A stretch of DNA of 64,000 nt from Paludibacteraceae bacterium (GTDB taxonomy: Bacteria; Bacteroidota; Bacteroidia; Bacteroidales; Paludibacteraceae): contig JAEERP010000001.1 of NCBI GenBank assembly GCA_016285885.1, forward strand, positions 248,001 to 312,000. Reading direction: 5' to 3'. A program made the translations under genes and the position numbers. The notes below the pieces were generated by a model. It saw nothing but the letters and a program-made list of their open reading frames with translations, was not told where the DNA came from and ran no database searches. Of the stretch, positions 16,992 through 24,604 are shown piece by piece. Each line of letters begins with the position of its first letter. The stretch's first letter is position 1.

Positions 16992-17804
16992 TTATTTAGC
17001 CAATATGTTGTCGTAGAACTCGTTGTATGCGTCCACGTAGGTCTCTGGACCTTGGTAGCTCAGGAATGGTTTGCCCGACTCCTTGACGTGTGCCAACACT
17101 TGTTCGTTGACGTTCTCACTTCCGAGAATTGTCGCATCCGAATAGTCTACCGCGAACTTTGTCAGATCCGCATAGGAAACATTTTTGTTCAAGATGGATT
17201 TGAGGTCCTCGTCGTTGATTCCGTCCAATTTCAGCTTCTTCGCGAATGCTTCCGAGAATGGTCTTTGGAAGTCGTCCGCATAGACGGAATATATGACTTT
17301 CGAGTTTTTAAAGAATGGATCTGTGTTGAATGCTTTTTTGATGTAGATAGGTGTCAGCGCCGTCATCCAGCCGTGGCAATGGATGATGTCCGGCGTCCAG
17401 CGGAGCTTCTTCACCGTCTCCAATACGCCCCTGACGAAGAAGATGGAACGGTCCTCATTGTCGTCGAACTCCCCGTTCTCGTCCGCGATGGTGTATTTCC
17501 TCTGGAAGAAATCATCGTTGTCTATGAAATAGACTTGCATCCTCGCCGCCTGGATGGAGGCGACTTTGATGATCAACGGGTGGTCCGTGTCGTCAATGAT
17601 TATGTTCATTCCCGAAAGCCGGATTACCTCGTGAAGCTGATTTCTGCGTTCGTTCACATTGCCGAAACGTGGCATGAACGCGCGGATCTCCTTGCCCTTC
17701 TCTTGTATTGCTTGCGGTAATTTCCTGCTTATAAGGGATATTTCCGTCTCGGGGAGATAGGGCGTTATCTCTTGCGAGATGTATAAAACTTTTACACTAT
17801 CCAT
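16992..17804 (-). CDS. GT5-type glycogen/starch synthase N-domain protein, probably inactive
   Basis: The 270-residue protein begins MDSVKVLYISQEITPYLPE and contains HCHGWMTALTPIYIKKAF near residues 125-145, the hallmark of the N-terminal half of GT5 glycogen synthases. Two things are missing. The KxGG loop that binds ADP-glucose, expected right after the first strand, reads ETEISLISRK. The whole C-terminal Rossmann half that carries the nucleotide-sugar site is also absent. Bacteroidales commonly carry this short form, annotated as glycogen/starch synthase, but activity seems unlikely from sequence; a regulatory or binding role is an inference. The start is fixed by the promoter at 17831-17862. 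DUF4270 and Lrp genes follow in the operon. Confidence 0.82.
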   Translation of the reverse strand: MDSVKVLYISQEITPYLPETEISLISRKLPQAIQEKGKEIRAFMPRFGNVNERRNQLHEVIRLSGMNIIIDDTDHPLIIKVASIQAARMQVYFIDNDDFFQRKYTIADENGEFDDNEDRSIFFVRGVLETVKKLRWTPDIIHCHGWMTALTPIYIKKAFNTDPFFKNSKVIYSVYADDFQRPFSEAFAKKLKLDGINDEDLKSILNKNVSYADLTKFAVDYSDATILGSENVNEQVLAHVKESGKPFLSYQGPETYVDAYNEFYDNILAK

Positions 17805-17830
17805 CTTTTGTTTTTTCAATTCTCGTAATG

Positions 17831-17862
17831 CAAAGGTATGAATTTTGTGAATAAAAGCCAAA
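17831..17862 (-). promoter_or_regulatory. Promoter of the GT5-DUF4270-Lrp operon
   Basis: On the minus strand: TTTG (17859-17862), a 20-base spacer, then TACCTTTG (17831-17838). This is a perfect consensus match. It rules out the longer start at 17861. Confidence 0.8.
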
Positions 17863-17942
17863 TTTTCATTTCTTTCTTTTCATTTCTTCGATTTATTGCT
17901 TTCCTTTGTGGTTCAATTTGAAATTGGAATTTTTTATTGGTC

Positions 17943-18788
17943 ATGAAAATTTACAAGACGACAAAAGGACTCGAAAATGCGCTGCGTGTGTTGCGTGCCG
18001 AGTCCAAAACGATTGGCCTTGTGCCTACAATGGGTGCTCTCCATGCGGGGCATCTCTCTCTGGTGGAAAGATGTGTTGCGGAAAATGATGTGTGCGTGGT
18101 GAGCGTGTTTGTGAACCCAACCCAATTTAATAATCAAACCGATTTGGAGAAATATCCGCGTACGTTGGAGGCGGATGCTGCCTTGTTGGCTGGCGCTAAA
18201 TGCTCTATTTTGTTCGCTCCGTCCGTGAAGCAGATTTACCCGAAGCCTGACACGAGGGTATTCGACTTCGGTCAGCTGGATAAGGTGATGGAGGGTGTCC
18301 ATCGTCCGGGCCACTTCAACGGCGTGGGTCAGGTGGTTAGCCGCCTTTTCGATATCGTGAAGCCGGGTAAGGCTTACTTCGGCGAGAAGGATTACCAGCA
18401 GTTGGCTATCATCCGTAAGATGGTGAAGGATTATAAATACCCTATCGAGATCGTGGGTTGCCCGATCGTCCGTGAAAAGGATGGCATGGCGCTCAGCAGC
18501 CGTAACATGCGCCTCTCCAAAGACGAAAGGAAGCGTGCCGTGCGTATCTCCCAAACTTTGTTCAAAAGCGTCGAGATGGCTGCCACCAAGAGCTTGGAGG
18601 AGGTGAAGCAATGGGTCATCGACGAAATCAACAAGGATAGCATCCTGAACGTGGAGTATTATGATATCGTCAATTCCGAGACGATGCAGAGCGTCAAGTC
18701 TTGGAAGGACGCTGATAAGATTACGGGTTGCATCACGGTTTATTGTGGTGAGGTTAGGCTAATTGATAATATCCAATACAAGAAGTAA
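17943..18788 (+). CDS. panC: Pantothenate synthetase PanC
   Basis: The 281-residue protein has the HIGH-like TMGALHAGHLSLVERC (about residues 28-43), FVNPTQFNN, FGEKDYQQL and the KMSKS-like SSRNMRLSKDE. Known: PanC condenses pantoate and beta-alanine with ATP to give pantothenate, the coenzyme A precursor, in the cytoplasm. Start ATG 17943 is preferred over an upstream TTG. It is 3 bases ahead of panD, which supplies beta-alanine. panB and panE are not in the window. A box TCAATTTG at 17913-17920, one mismatch from consensus, may be its promoter, divergent from the GT5 operon. Confidence 0.96.
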   Translation: MKIYKTTKGLENALRVLRAESKTIGLVPTMGALHAGHLSLVERCVAENDVCVVSVFVNPTQFNNQTDLEKYPRTLEADAALLAGAKCSILFAPSVKQIYPKPDTRVFDFGQLDKVMEGVHRPGHFNGVGQVVSRLFDIVKPGKAYFGEKDYQQLAIIRKMVKDYKYPIEIVGCPIVREKDGMALSSRNMRLSKDERKRAVRISQTLFKSVEMAATKSLEEVKQWVIDEINKDSILNVEYYDIVNSETMQSVKSWKDADKITGCITVYCGEVRLIDNIQYKK

Positions 18789-18791
18789 GAT

Positions 18792-19145
18792 ATGTTGGTC
18801 GAGGTTCTGAAATCTAAAATTCACCGGGTGAAGGTGACGGAAGCTAATCTGGACTACATCGGTAGCATCACGATCGATGAGGATTTGATGGATGCCGCTA
18901 ATATGATCCAGAACGAGAAGGTCTTCGTCGTTAATAACAATAATGGTGCCCGCTTCGAGACGTATATCATCAAGGGCGAACGCGGCAGTGGCGTGATCTG
19001 CCTGAACGGTGCGGCCGCCCGCATGGCGCAGAAGGGTGATGTCGTCATCATCATGACGTTCGCCACGATGGATTTCGAAGAGGCTAAGACGTTCAAGCCT
19101 ACGGTCGTCTTCCCGGATACGGAGACGAATAAGCTGGTGGATTGA
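18792..19145 (+). CDS. panD: Aspartate 1-decarboxylase PanD (pyruvoyl-dependent)
   Basis: The 117-residue protein has the self-cleavage site Gly24-Ser25 in [10 protein letters not shown], where Ser25 becomes the pyruvoyl group. [17 protein letters not shown] near residues 72-88 is typical of the family. Known: PanD makes beta-alanine from L-aspartate. It starts 3 bases after panC, so the two are co-transcribed and supply consecutive inputs of pantothenate synthesis. A strong terminator follows. Confidence 0.97.
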   Translation: MLVEVLKSKIHRVKVTEANLDYIGSITIDEDLMDAANMIQNEKVFVVNNNNGARFETYIIKGERGSGVICLNGAAARMAQKGDVVIIMTFATMDFEEAKTFKPTVVFPDTETNKLVD

Positions 19146-19172
19146 TCGGCTTTGTTATACGAGTTCTAATAG

Positions 19173-19202
19173 CCGCTGGTGGTCTTCCATCAGCGGTTTT
19201 TG
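19173..19202 (+). terminator. Terminator of panCD
   Basis: CCGCTGGTGG (19173-19182) pairs with CCATCAGCGG (19187-19196) around TCTT, 10 pairs with one G-T, followed by five T. Confidence 0.88.
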
Positions 19203-19298
19203 TTTTCCTTTCCTTCCTCCCTTTCCGCTTGTTTTGTCCCTATTTGTTGTTAGTCATTTTTTATGAATTGAAACGCTTCTTTTCCCATTATATGGGGA

Positions 19299-19330
19299 TT
19301 GTCGCCCCCTTCCGCATGCTTGTATCTTTG
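19299..19330 (+). promoter_or_regulatory. Promoter of the Cys-rich lipoprotein gene
   Basis: TATCTTTG at 19323-19330 with TTG at 19299-19301, about 21 bases upstream. This places the transcription start near 19337 and supports ATG 19360. Confidence 0.65.
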
Positions 19331-19359
19331 CGGTGAATTTAAAACATGTGATTTTTGTG

Positions 19360-19971
19360 ATGAAAAAGATTTTTTTAGCAGTTATGATTTCCGCTTCCCT
19401 TTTTTCTTGTTGTAAGTCGGAAACAAAAGTGAATGAACAGTGCTCAACAGAGGGTGCTCCAGAGTGTTGTAGAAATAAATCAGCGGAGATTCTTTTCCCT
19501 TCGGAGGCTTCCGCTAAGCTTGATTCCCTTGTGGGCAAGGAGGTTGTGGTGCGTGGCTTCGTCAAGAAGGTGTGCCATTGCTCTGGTAAGAAGTGCCAAT
19601 TGGCGGATAATGATGAGTCGGAAACCGCTTTGACGGTGATGGCTGGTGAGGAGATCGGTAAATTCGACCAGTCATTGACCGGAAAGAACGTTAAGTATAC
19701 TTGTGTCGTAAAGGAGAATCGTATCACGAAGGAGATGATTGCGGAGTCTGAGGCGAAGATGGCGGAGGAGGCCGCACAAGAGGAACAGAAGTCAGAGAAA
19801 AAGTCTTGCTGCAGCTCGGATACCACAGAGAAGTCCAAGGAGAAGGAACACGGACACTGTGGAAAGAAGAAGCAGAACTTCGAGGAGATGAAGGCTTGGA
19901 TGCAGGATCATGGCACGGATTATTATCCTGTCTTCTTCTTGGAGGCGAAGAGCTTTGAGGTAATGGAATAG
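19360..19971 (+). CDS. Cysteine-rich lipoprotein, possible metal binding
   Basis: The 203-residue protein begins MKKIFLAVMISASLFSC; the signal peptide ends at a C17-C18 pair. It has further cysteines at 28, 36, 37, 72, 74 and 79 (VCHCSGKKC), a C-terminal KKSCCSSD, and HGHCGKKK. The middle (LDSLVGKEVVVRGFVKKVCH) looks like a small OB-fold of the kind seen in periplasmic nucleic-acid-binding-like domains. The Cys and His clusters suggest metal or redox binding, but no known family was recognised. A Lys/Glu-rich helical stretch separates the two Cys-rich parts. It lies just upstream of the outer-membrane uptake genes; whether it belongs with them is an inference. Confidence 0.65.
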   Translation: MKKIFLAVMISASLFSCCKSETKVNEQCSTEGAPECCRNKSAEILFPSEASAKLDSLVGKEVVVRGFVKKVCHCSGKKCQLADNDESETALTVMAGEEIGKFDQSLTGKNVKYTCVVKENRITKEMIAESEAKMAEEAAQEEQKSEKKSCCSSDTTEKSKEKEHGHCGKKKQNFEEMKAWMQDHGTDYYPVFFLEAKSFEVME

Positions 19972-20111
19972 TCTTTCTTCTATATAAAGTTAAACATAAA
20001 TATTCTATTCAGGGATCTCTTTAAAATTCCTTATTATCCATTTCCTGATGTCGCTCCATGGATGAGCGGATATGTTGGATTGTTCTATGCCATTCTGTTA
20101 TCCATTGCGGG

Positions 20112-20210
20112 TGAATAGGGATTTGGATGAATAGGGAATTTGAAGAAGTCCTGTGGAATTGGTTTGTCTCTATGCGAACGGACAAATCTCTTGGGCCGGT
20201 ATGGACCAAT
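20112..20210 (+). promoter_or_regulatory. Repeats and hairpin in the DUF4876 leader
   Basis: Two near-identical direct repeats, TGAATAGGGATTTGGA (20112-20127) and TGAATAGGGAATTTGAA (20128-20144), are followed by an inverted repeat TTTGTC (20163-20168) / GACAAA (20181-20186). That pair is nested inside ATTGGT (20158-20163) / ACCAAT (20205-20210). The block ends 43 bases before the DUF4876 ATG. No exact TAnnTTTG is present in the 280-base gap; TTGGTTTG at 20159-20166 is one mismatch off. Confidence 0.35.
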
Positions 20211-20253
20211 GAACAACAATAAAACCATTATACAAATTAAAAAACGAATCAAA

Positions 20254-21618
20254 ATGATAAAGAAATTCTTAGAAATGCTCGCATTTGCGGGTGCGGTGGC
20301 TTCAGTTGTCTGTTTATCCGCATGTAAGGATGATGATGACAACAACGTTTCCACCATCAAGTCTACATTGAACATCTCGCCGGATGTGGCCGATGCGATC
20401 TCTTCGAAAGACATCAAGGCTTTAGCTGGCGCTAAGATTACATTCACGGAGGTTAGCTCGAAGGATGTCTATACGTTCGATTCCCCTGAAATGAACGCTG
20501 ATGGAACTGTCTCATTCAATGTGAATGTCCCTGTCGGAACTTATGATATCTCGATGGAAAAGGATGTTGATGGCAAGGTGATATTCCTGAGACAACAGAA
20601 TGTGACGATAAAGTCTGAAGGTCAGCAAGTTGAGGCGAAACTCATCGCGACTGTCGCAAACTCAAGCGATTATCAATTCATTTTCTCCGAGCTCTTCTTC
20701 AACGGAGAGAGAAACGGTGGTAGAATGATGCATCCAGACCAGTTCATGGTGCTTTACAACCCAACGGACAAAGTGCTTTACGCTGATGGTCTCGCTGTGG
20801 GTTGTACCATGCAGGGTTCTTCGAGCGAGAAAAAGAGCTGGTATGATGAGTTTTACGGAAAGGGCTTGGTGCCTGTTCATGGTATTATCGTCATCCCTGG
20901 TTCCGGATACGACGTGCCGGTTAAGCCTCACGATAAGATTGTCATCGCCTTCACTGCGATTAACCACACGGCTACTTCGGATAAGAACCCTATCGTGAAA
21001 CGTGACACTACATTCGCGGCGGACGGAAGCGTCTTGAGCGTTAAGGTCGACACTACCGGCTGGGAAGGTTACACCTACGAGAATGCGGTCGATCTGAGTG
21101 GCGCGGATTATGAAATCTATGACCCTCAGATGTATACAAGCGACGTGGACAACCCTAACGTTCCGAATGTGAAGGAGATCTATCCTGCTGAAGACGATAA
21201 CGGTGGATATGGTGGATTCTATCTTCACCCTCGTGGCTTCCAGAACGCTTTCATTTTCAAGATGAAGAACGGTAACCAAGAGACCCTGGACGCTTTCTTC
21301 GCTGAACACTCTGGTGTGGCTACGGTGCAGGATAAGGATAATAACAACGTTCAGATCCAAATGTTGAGCGTCCCTGCCTCCATGATCCTGGACGGTATCA
21401 CTACGGGTCACATCCCTTCTGGTATCGTGACCAATCCGCTTCCTCAGACGGTAGACCGTGGAGAGCAATTGGTGAAGGGTTGCCATAGTGGTTTGCTCGT
21501 GAAACGTAAAGGAAACGACAAGGACGGATACGCCGACACGAACGACTCTTCTGTGGACTGCGAGATATTGTCACCTCATAAAGACTTTGTCGGTTATCCT
21601 CAAGGATGGAGAAAATAA
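20254..21618 (+). CDS. DUF4876 family surface lipoprotein
   Basis: The 454-residue protein begins MIKKFLEMLAFAGAVASVVC with the lipobox cysteine at 24, followed by KDDDDNN. That strongly acidic run is what surface-exported Bacteroidota lipoproteins carry. An N-terminal beta-sandwich-like region (GAKITFTEVSSKDVYTFDSP; VNVPVGTYDISMEKDVDGKV) precedes the DUF4876-type stretch FIFSELFFNGERNGGRMMH. Known of the family: Bacteroidota only, function undefined, often beside TonB-dependent receptors. By analogy with SusD-type partners it may capture the substrate for the receptor encoded next; that is inference. ATG 20254 gives the clean signal peptide; the frame back to 20140 is rejected. A hairpin separates it from the receptor gene. 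Confidence 0.8.
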   Translation: MIKKFLEMLAFAGAVASVVCLSACKDDDDNNVSTIKSTLNISPDVADAISSKDIKALAGAKITFTEVSSKDVYTFDSPEMNADGTVSFNVNVPVGTYDISMEKDVDGKVIFLRQQNVTIKSEGQQVEAKLIATVANSSDYQFIFSELFFNGERNGGRMMHPDQFMVLYNPTDKVLYADGLAVGCTMQGSSSEKKSWYDEFYGKGLVPVHGIIVIPGSGYDVPVKPHDKIVIAFTAINHTATSDKNPIVKRDTTFAADGSVLSVKVDTTGWEGYTYENAVDLSGADYEIYDPQMYTSDVDNPNVPNVKEIYPAEDDNGGYGGFYLHPRGFQNAFIFKMKNGNQETLDAFFAEHSGVATVQDKDNNNVQIQMLSVPASMILDGITTGHIPSGIVTNPLPQTVDRGEQLVKGCHSGLLVKRKGNDKDGYADTNDSSVDCEILSPHKDFVGYPQGWRK

Positions 21619-21668
21619 ACAACGAACTTCTGGCGAATTTATAAAATTACTTTTTCACAATTCTAATG

Positions 21669-21705
21669 AATCCGGGATGAACAATATGTTTCGTCCCGGA
21701 TTTTT
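21669..21705 (+). terminator. Intra-operon hairpin terminator/attenuator
   Basis: AATCCGGGA (21669-21677) pairs with TCCCGGATT (21694-21702), with up to four further inner pairs, and is followed by T. It lies between the DUF4876 stop and the receptor ATG, so it should reduce transcription into the receptor. Confidence 0.7.
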
Positions 21706-21727
21706 CCCAAAAAAGACTAATGTCATA

Positions 21728-24604
21728 ATGTTAAGACATAAGATTATCAAGATATTGACGCTGGGCATTCTCTTTTCCTGCGTCCTGCTTTGGGGTGCTT
21801 CTGCGCAAAGCATGGATAGGGGCAACGCACATGGTAAATACTACAAAATAACAGGAAATGTCACTTCCCGTGAGGGTCCCATCCCTTTTGTCTATGTTTC
21901 TATCGAAGATCCAAGCGTGAATGTGATGACTGACGCAAATGGGCATTTCGAATTCACACGCATGCCCGCAGGAACCTATACGATAGAGACCCAGTGCCAT
22001 GGTTATGTCGATGCGAAAAGGATTGTGACAGTGGAAAATGCGGATGTAAATGTTGATATCAAACTGAGGGAATCCGCATACGAGTTGGAGGAGGTTACCG
22101 TGATGGCGAAGCAAGCGCAACGAAACAAGTTGGAGGTGAATGAGACTGCAATCGAATATGTGCAACCGGTTTCGCTTTCCGATGTCATGATTCTGTTGCC
22201 GGGCAACCTCTATCAGCAAAACGCGCTTACGGATTTTTCGCTCAACACCAACCGTCAGGCTGGTAGCGACCAGAACACCTCCCTCGGTATCGGTTTGTCC
22301 TCCGATGGTGTGCCACAGACTTCTGACGGACTCCGCACGCAAATGGTTGGAATGGTATATGATAGGGGCGATGATTACAAAGAAAGGAACGAAAGCTCTA
22401 ACTATGATGGCAAGATCAAAGAACGGTCGAGCACCAATTCCGGCTCTGATCTCAGGTATGTCTCAACCGATCATATCCATAGCATCGAATACACCAAGGG
22501 TATCAGTTCCCCACGCTATGGCAACTTGTCTAGCGGATTGATTAAAATAAACTCTAAGTCGGGAGTGTCTCCTCTGCGTGTCAGGACAAAAGTGGATCTG
22601 AAGAATAAATTGGTTTATGCGGGGAAAGGTTTTAAGCTTGGTGAAAAGGCGGGAACACTATATGCGGGCGTGGATTACCTGCATGCGGTGGATGACATCC
22701 GTGATGAGATGGATAAGTTCACTCGCATCACGGCCCAAACGTATTACAATAACAAGTTCAAATTCGGGGACGACTATTCGTTGGACTTGGATGCGAAAGT
22801 CGCTCAAACGATTTCCGCCAATAAGATGAAGAAGGATGAATTGACCTACGAATACAATGAAACCTACAAGGCGGACTACGATAAAACCGACCTCATGCTG
22901 AAGGGTAAACTGAACCTTGGTAAGGCTTGGATCGACAATGTGGAATGGATCAACTCGCTCAACCGTGTCGACGACCGAATAGACCGCCACTATTGTGTGA
23001 TCACCGCCAATCCGAAGAGCATGCCTAAATCGTACGAGGAGGGCGAGCATGAGGGTTACTATCTTCCGACCATGTATTACAGCGACTACTATGTGGAGAA
23101 TACTCCAATCAATTTCTATACGCAGCTCAATCTGAACAGCCGTCTCTCCTTCAGCCAGAAGTGGAACCTGAACCTGGAGTATGGCGCGGATTTCCATTCG
23201 AGCAAAAACAAGGGCGACGGTGCGGTCGTGGCCAACCCGGAATATCCGCCATTCCCTTCCGACAACACCTATATGCGTCCGCGTGCCAATTGGAGCATTC
23301 CCGCATTGGAGGTGCTCGGCGCTTATCTGCAAGCCATCCTGACATTTAAACCCAGTCCGAACCAATCTGTCAAGTTGGAGGCAGGTGGGCGACTCACGGA
23401 AATGTTGAATCTTCCTGATGACTATGTGCTGAACCACAAGATGCTTAGCGAGCCGCGCATTAATTTCAGTTATCTCTTCGGGAAAAAGTTCAAAAGCAAT
23501 CTCCGCTTCGGATACGGAGAGGAAAACAAACTCCCCACGTTGGACTACCTCTATCCGGAAAAAATGTACAAGGATTTTTGGGTGTTGAACGCCTATACGA
23601 ATAACCCGGAATATAGGCATCTGATCACTTACACGCAGATTTACGACGCGACCAACAAAAAGTTGCGGGAAAATAAGAACCAAAAAATAGAAGTTGGCTA
23701 TGACGCTAGCTATAAGAGCTTTGAGGTCTCTGTGACCGCTTTCCATGAGTTCAGCAATACGGGTTTCGAATATTTCCGCTTCTATGCGCCCGTAACCTAC
23801 CCATACTACAACCAGCTAAGGGAGGATGCCGACATCTCCGGGAAGAAACCGGACAAGGAGGATTATGTGGCCTCTACGTTCAGCGAATTCGCTTTGTACC
23901 GGCAGGTGATGAACAGTAAGAAAATTGTGAAGAACGGTGTAGAGTACCGCTTGATCTTCCCTAAGATAAAGGCTATACAGACCAATGTGGAGGTGAACGG
24001 CGCATACTACAAAACAACGTATGGCACCAATCAACCGGACTATTTCTATCCGAACAGTAGGGTGGGAGACAGTAAGTACCCTTATGTCGGATTGTATGAT
24101 CTGGACTGCAAAAACATTAAACAACAGTTCAATACGAATTTCTGGTTTAATACCCATATCCCTAAGTTCAGGCTCATCTTCACGAACTTCTTCCAGCTGG
24201 TGTGGTTCCAAACGGAGCAAAAGACGGATAATTACGAGGGGATATACAAGAAAACGCCGTATGCTTATGTCGATTTCGAGGGAAATACGCATGTCGTGAC
24301 CGAGGCGGAGCGGCGGAAGATCAACTCAAAGGAGGAGACGCAGTGGTTCCAACTACTCAGGCAAAGTGCCACCAGTATGTATGAGACGGAGAAGAAGCCG
24401 ATTTATCTGCTCTGGAATATTAAGGCGACGAAGGAATTGAACGATGTGGTTAAGCTGTCGTTCTTCGTCAATGGAATCTTGGATGTCCATCCTAAATATA
24501 TAAACGATCAAAAATCGAAGACAAATCGGGAATGGAGCAATCCATATTTCGGGATGGAAATGGTTATGACTTTGGGTAAAACTAAAAATAGCGAAGCGAA
24601 ATGA
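21728..24604 (+). CDS. TonB-dependent outer-membrane receptor
   Basis: The 958-residue protein has a signal peptide (MLRHKIIKILTLGILFSCV), a carboxypeptidase-regulatory-like domain (YKITGNVTSREGPIPFVYVS to about residue 115), a plug domain (LEEVTVMAKQAQRN, then LPGNLYQQNALTDF and YTKGISSPRYGNLSSGLIKI), and a long beta-barrel rich in alternating aromatic strands. Known: such receptors import large or scarce ligands using TonB energy. It is preceded by the DUF4876 lipoprotein gene and overlaps the DUF6850 gene by ATGA, so all three probably form one complex or pathway. It is not a SusC type: no SusD neighbour is present. The ligand is unknown. The frame back to 21587 is not used. Confidence 0.92.
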   Translation: MLRHKIIKILTLGILFSCVLLWGASAQSMDRGNAHGKYYKITGNVTSREGPIPFVYVSIEDPSVNVMTDANGHFEFTRMPAGTYTIETQCHGYVDAKRIVTVENADVNVDIKLRESAYELEEVTVMAKQAQRNKLEVNETAIEYVQPVSLSDVMILLPGNLYQQNALTDFSLNTNRQAGSDQNTSLGIGLSSDGVPQTSDGLRTQMVGMVYDRGDDYKERNESSNYDGKIKERSSTNSGSDLRYVSTDHIHSIEYTKGISSPRYGNLSSGLIKINSKSGVSPLRVRTKVDLKNKLVYAGKGFKLGEKAGTLYAGVDYLHAVDDIRDEMDKFTRITAQTYYNNKFKFGDDYSLDLDAKVAQTISANKMKKDELTYEYNETYKADYDKTDLMLKGKLNLGKAWIDNVEWINSLNRVDDRIDRHYCVITANPKSMPKSYEEGEHEGYYLPTMYYSDYYVENTPINFYTQLNLNSRLSFSQKWNLNLEYGADFHSSKNKGDGAVVANPEYPPFPSDNTYMRPRANWSIPALEVLGAYLQAILTFKPSPNQSVKLEAGGRLTEMLNLPDDYVLNHKMLSEPRINFSYLFGKKFKSNLRFGYGEENKLPTLDYLYPEKMYKDFWVLNAYTNNPEYRHLITYTQIYDATNKKLRENKNQKIEVGYDASYKSFEVSVTAFHEFSNTGFEYFRFYAPVTYPYYNQLREDADISGKKPDKEDYVASTFSEFALYRQVMNSKKIVKNGVEYRLIFPKIKAIQTNVEVNGAYYKTTYGTNQPDYFYPNSRVGDSKYPYVGLYDLDCKNIKQQFNTNFWFNTHIPKFRLIFTNFFQLVWFQTEQKTDNYEGIYKKTPYAYVDFEGNTHVVTEAERRKINSKEETQWFQLLRQSATSMYETEKKPIYLLWNIKATKELNDVVKLSFFVNGILDVHPKYINDQKSKTNREWSNPYFGMEMVMTLGKTKNSEAK

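Noticed and set aside
19142-19336. Short hydrophobic frame after panD
   Set aside because: It spans the panCD terminator and the next promoter, so it cannot be a normal gene.
22658-23746. 362-codon open frame opposite the first TonB receptor
   Set aside because: Mirror frame inside the barrel region; no recognisable domain or signal.
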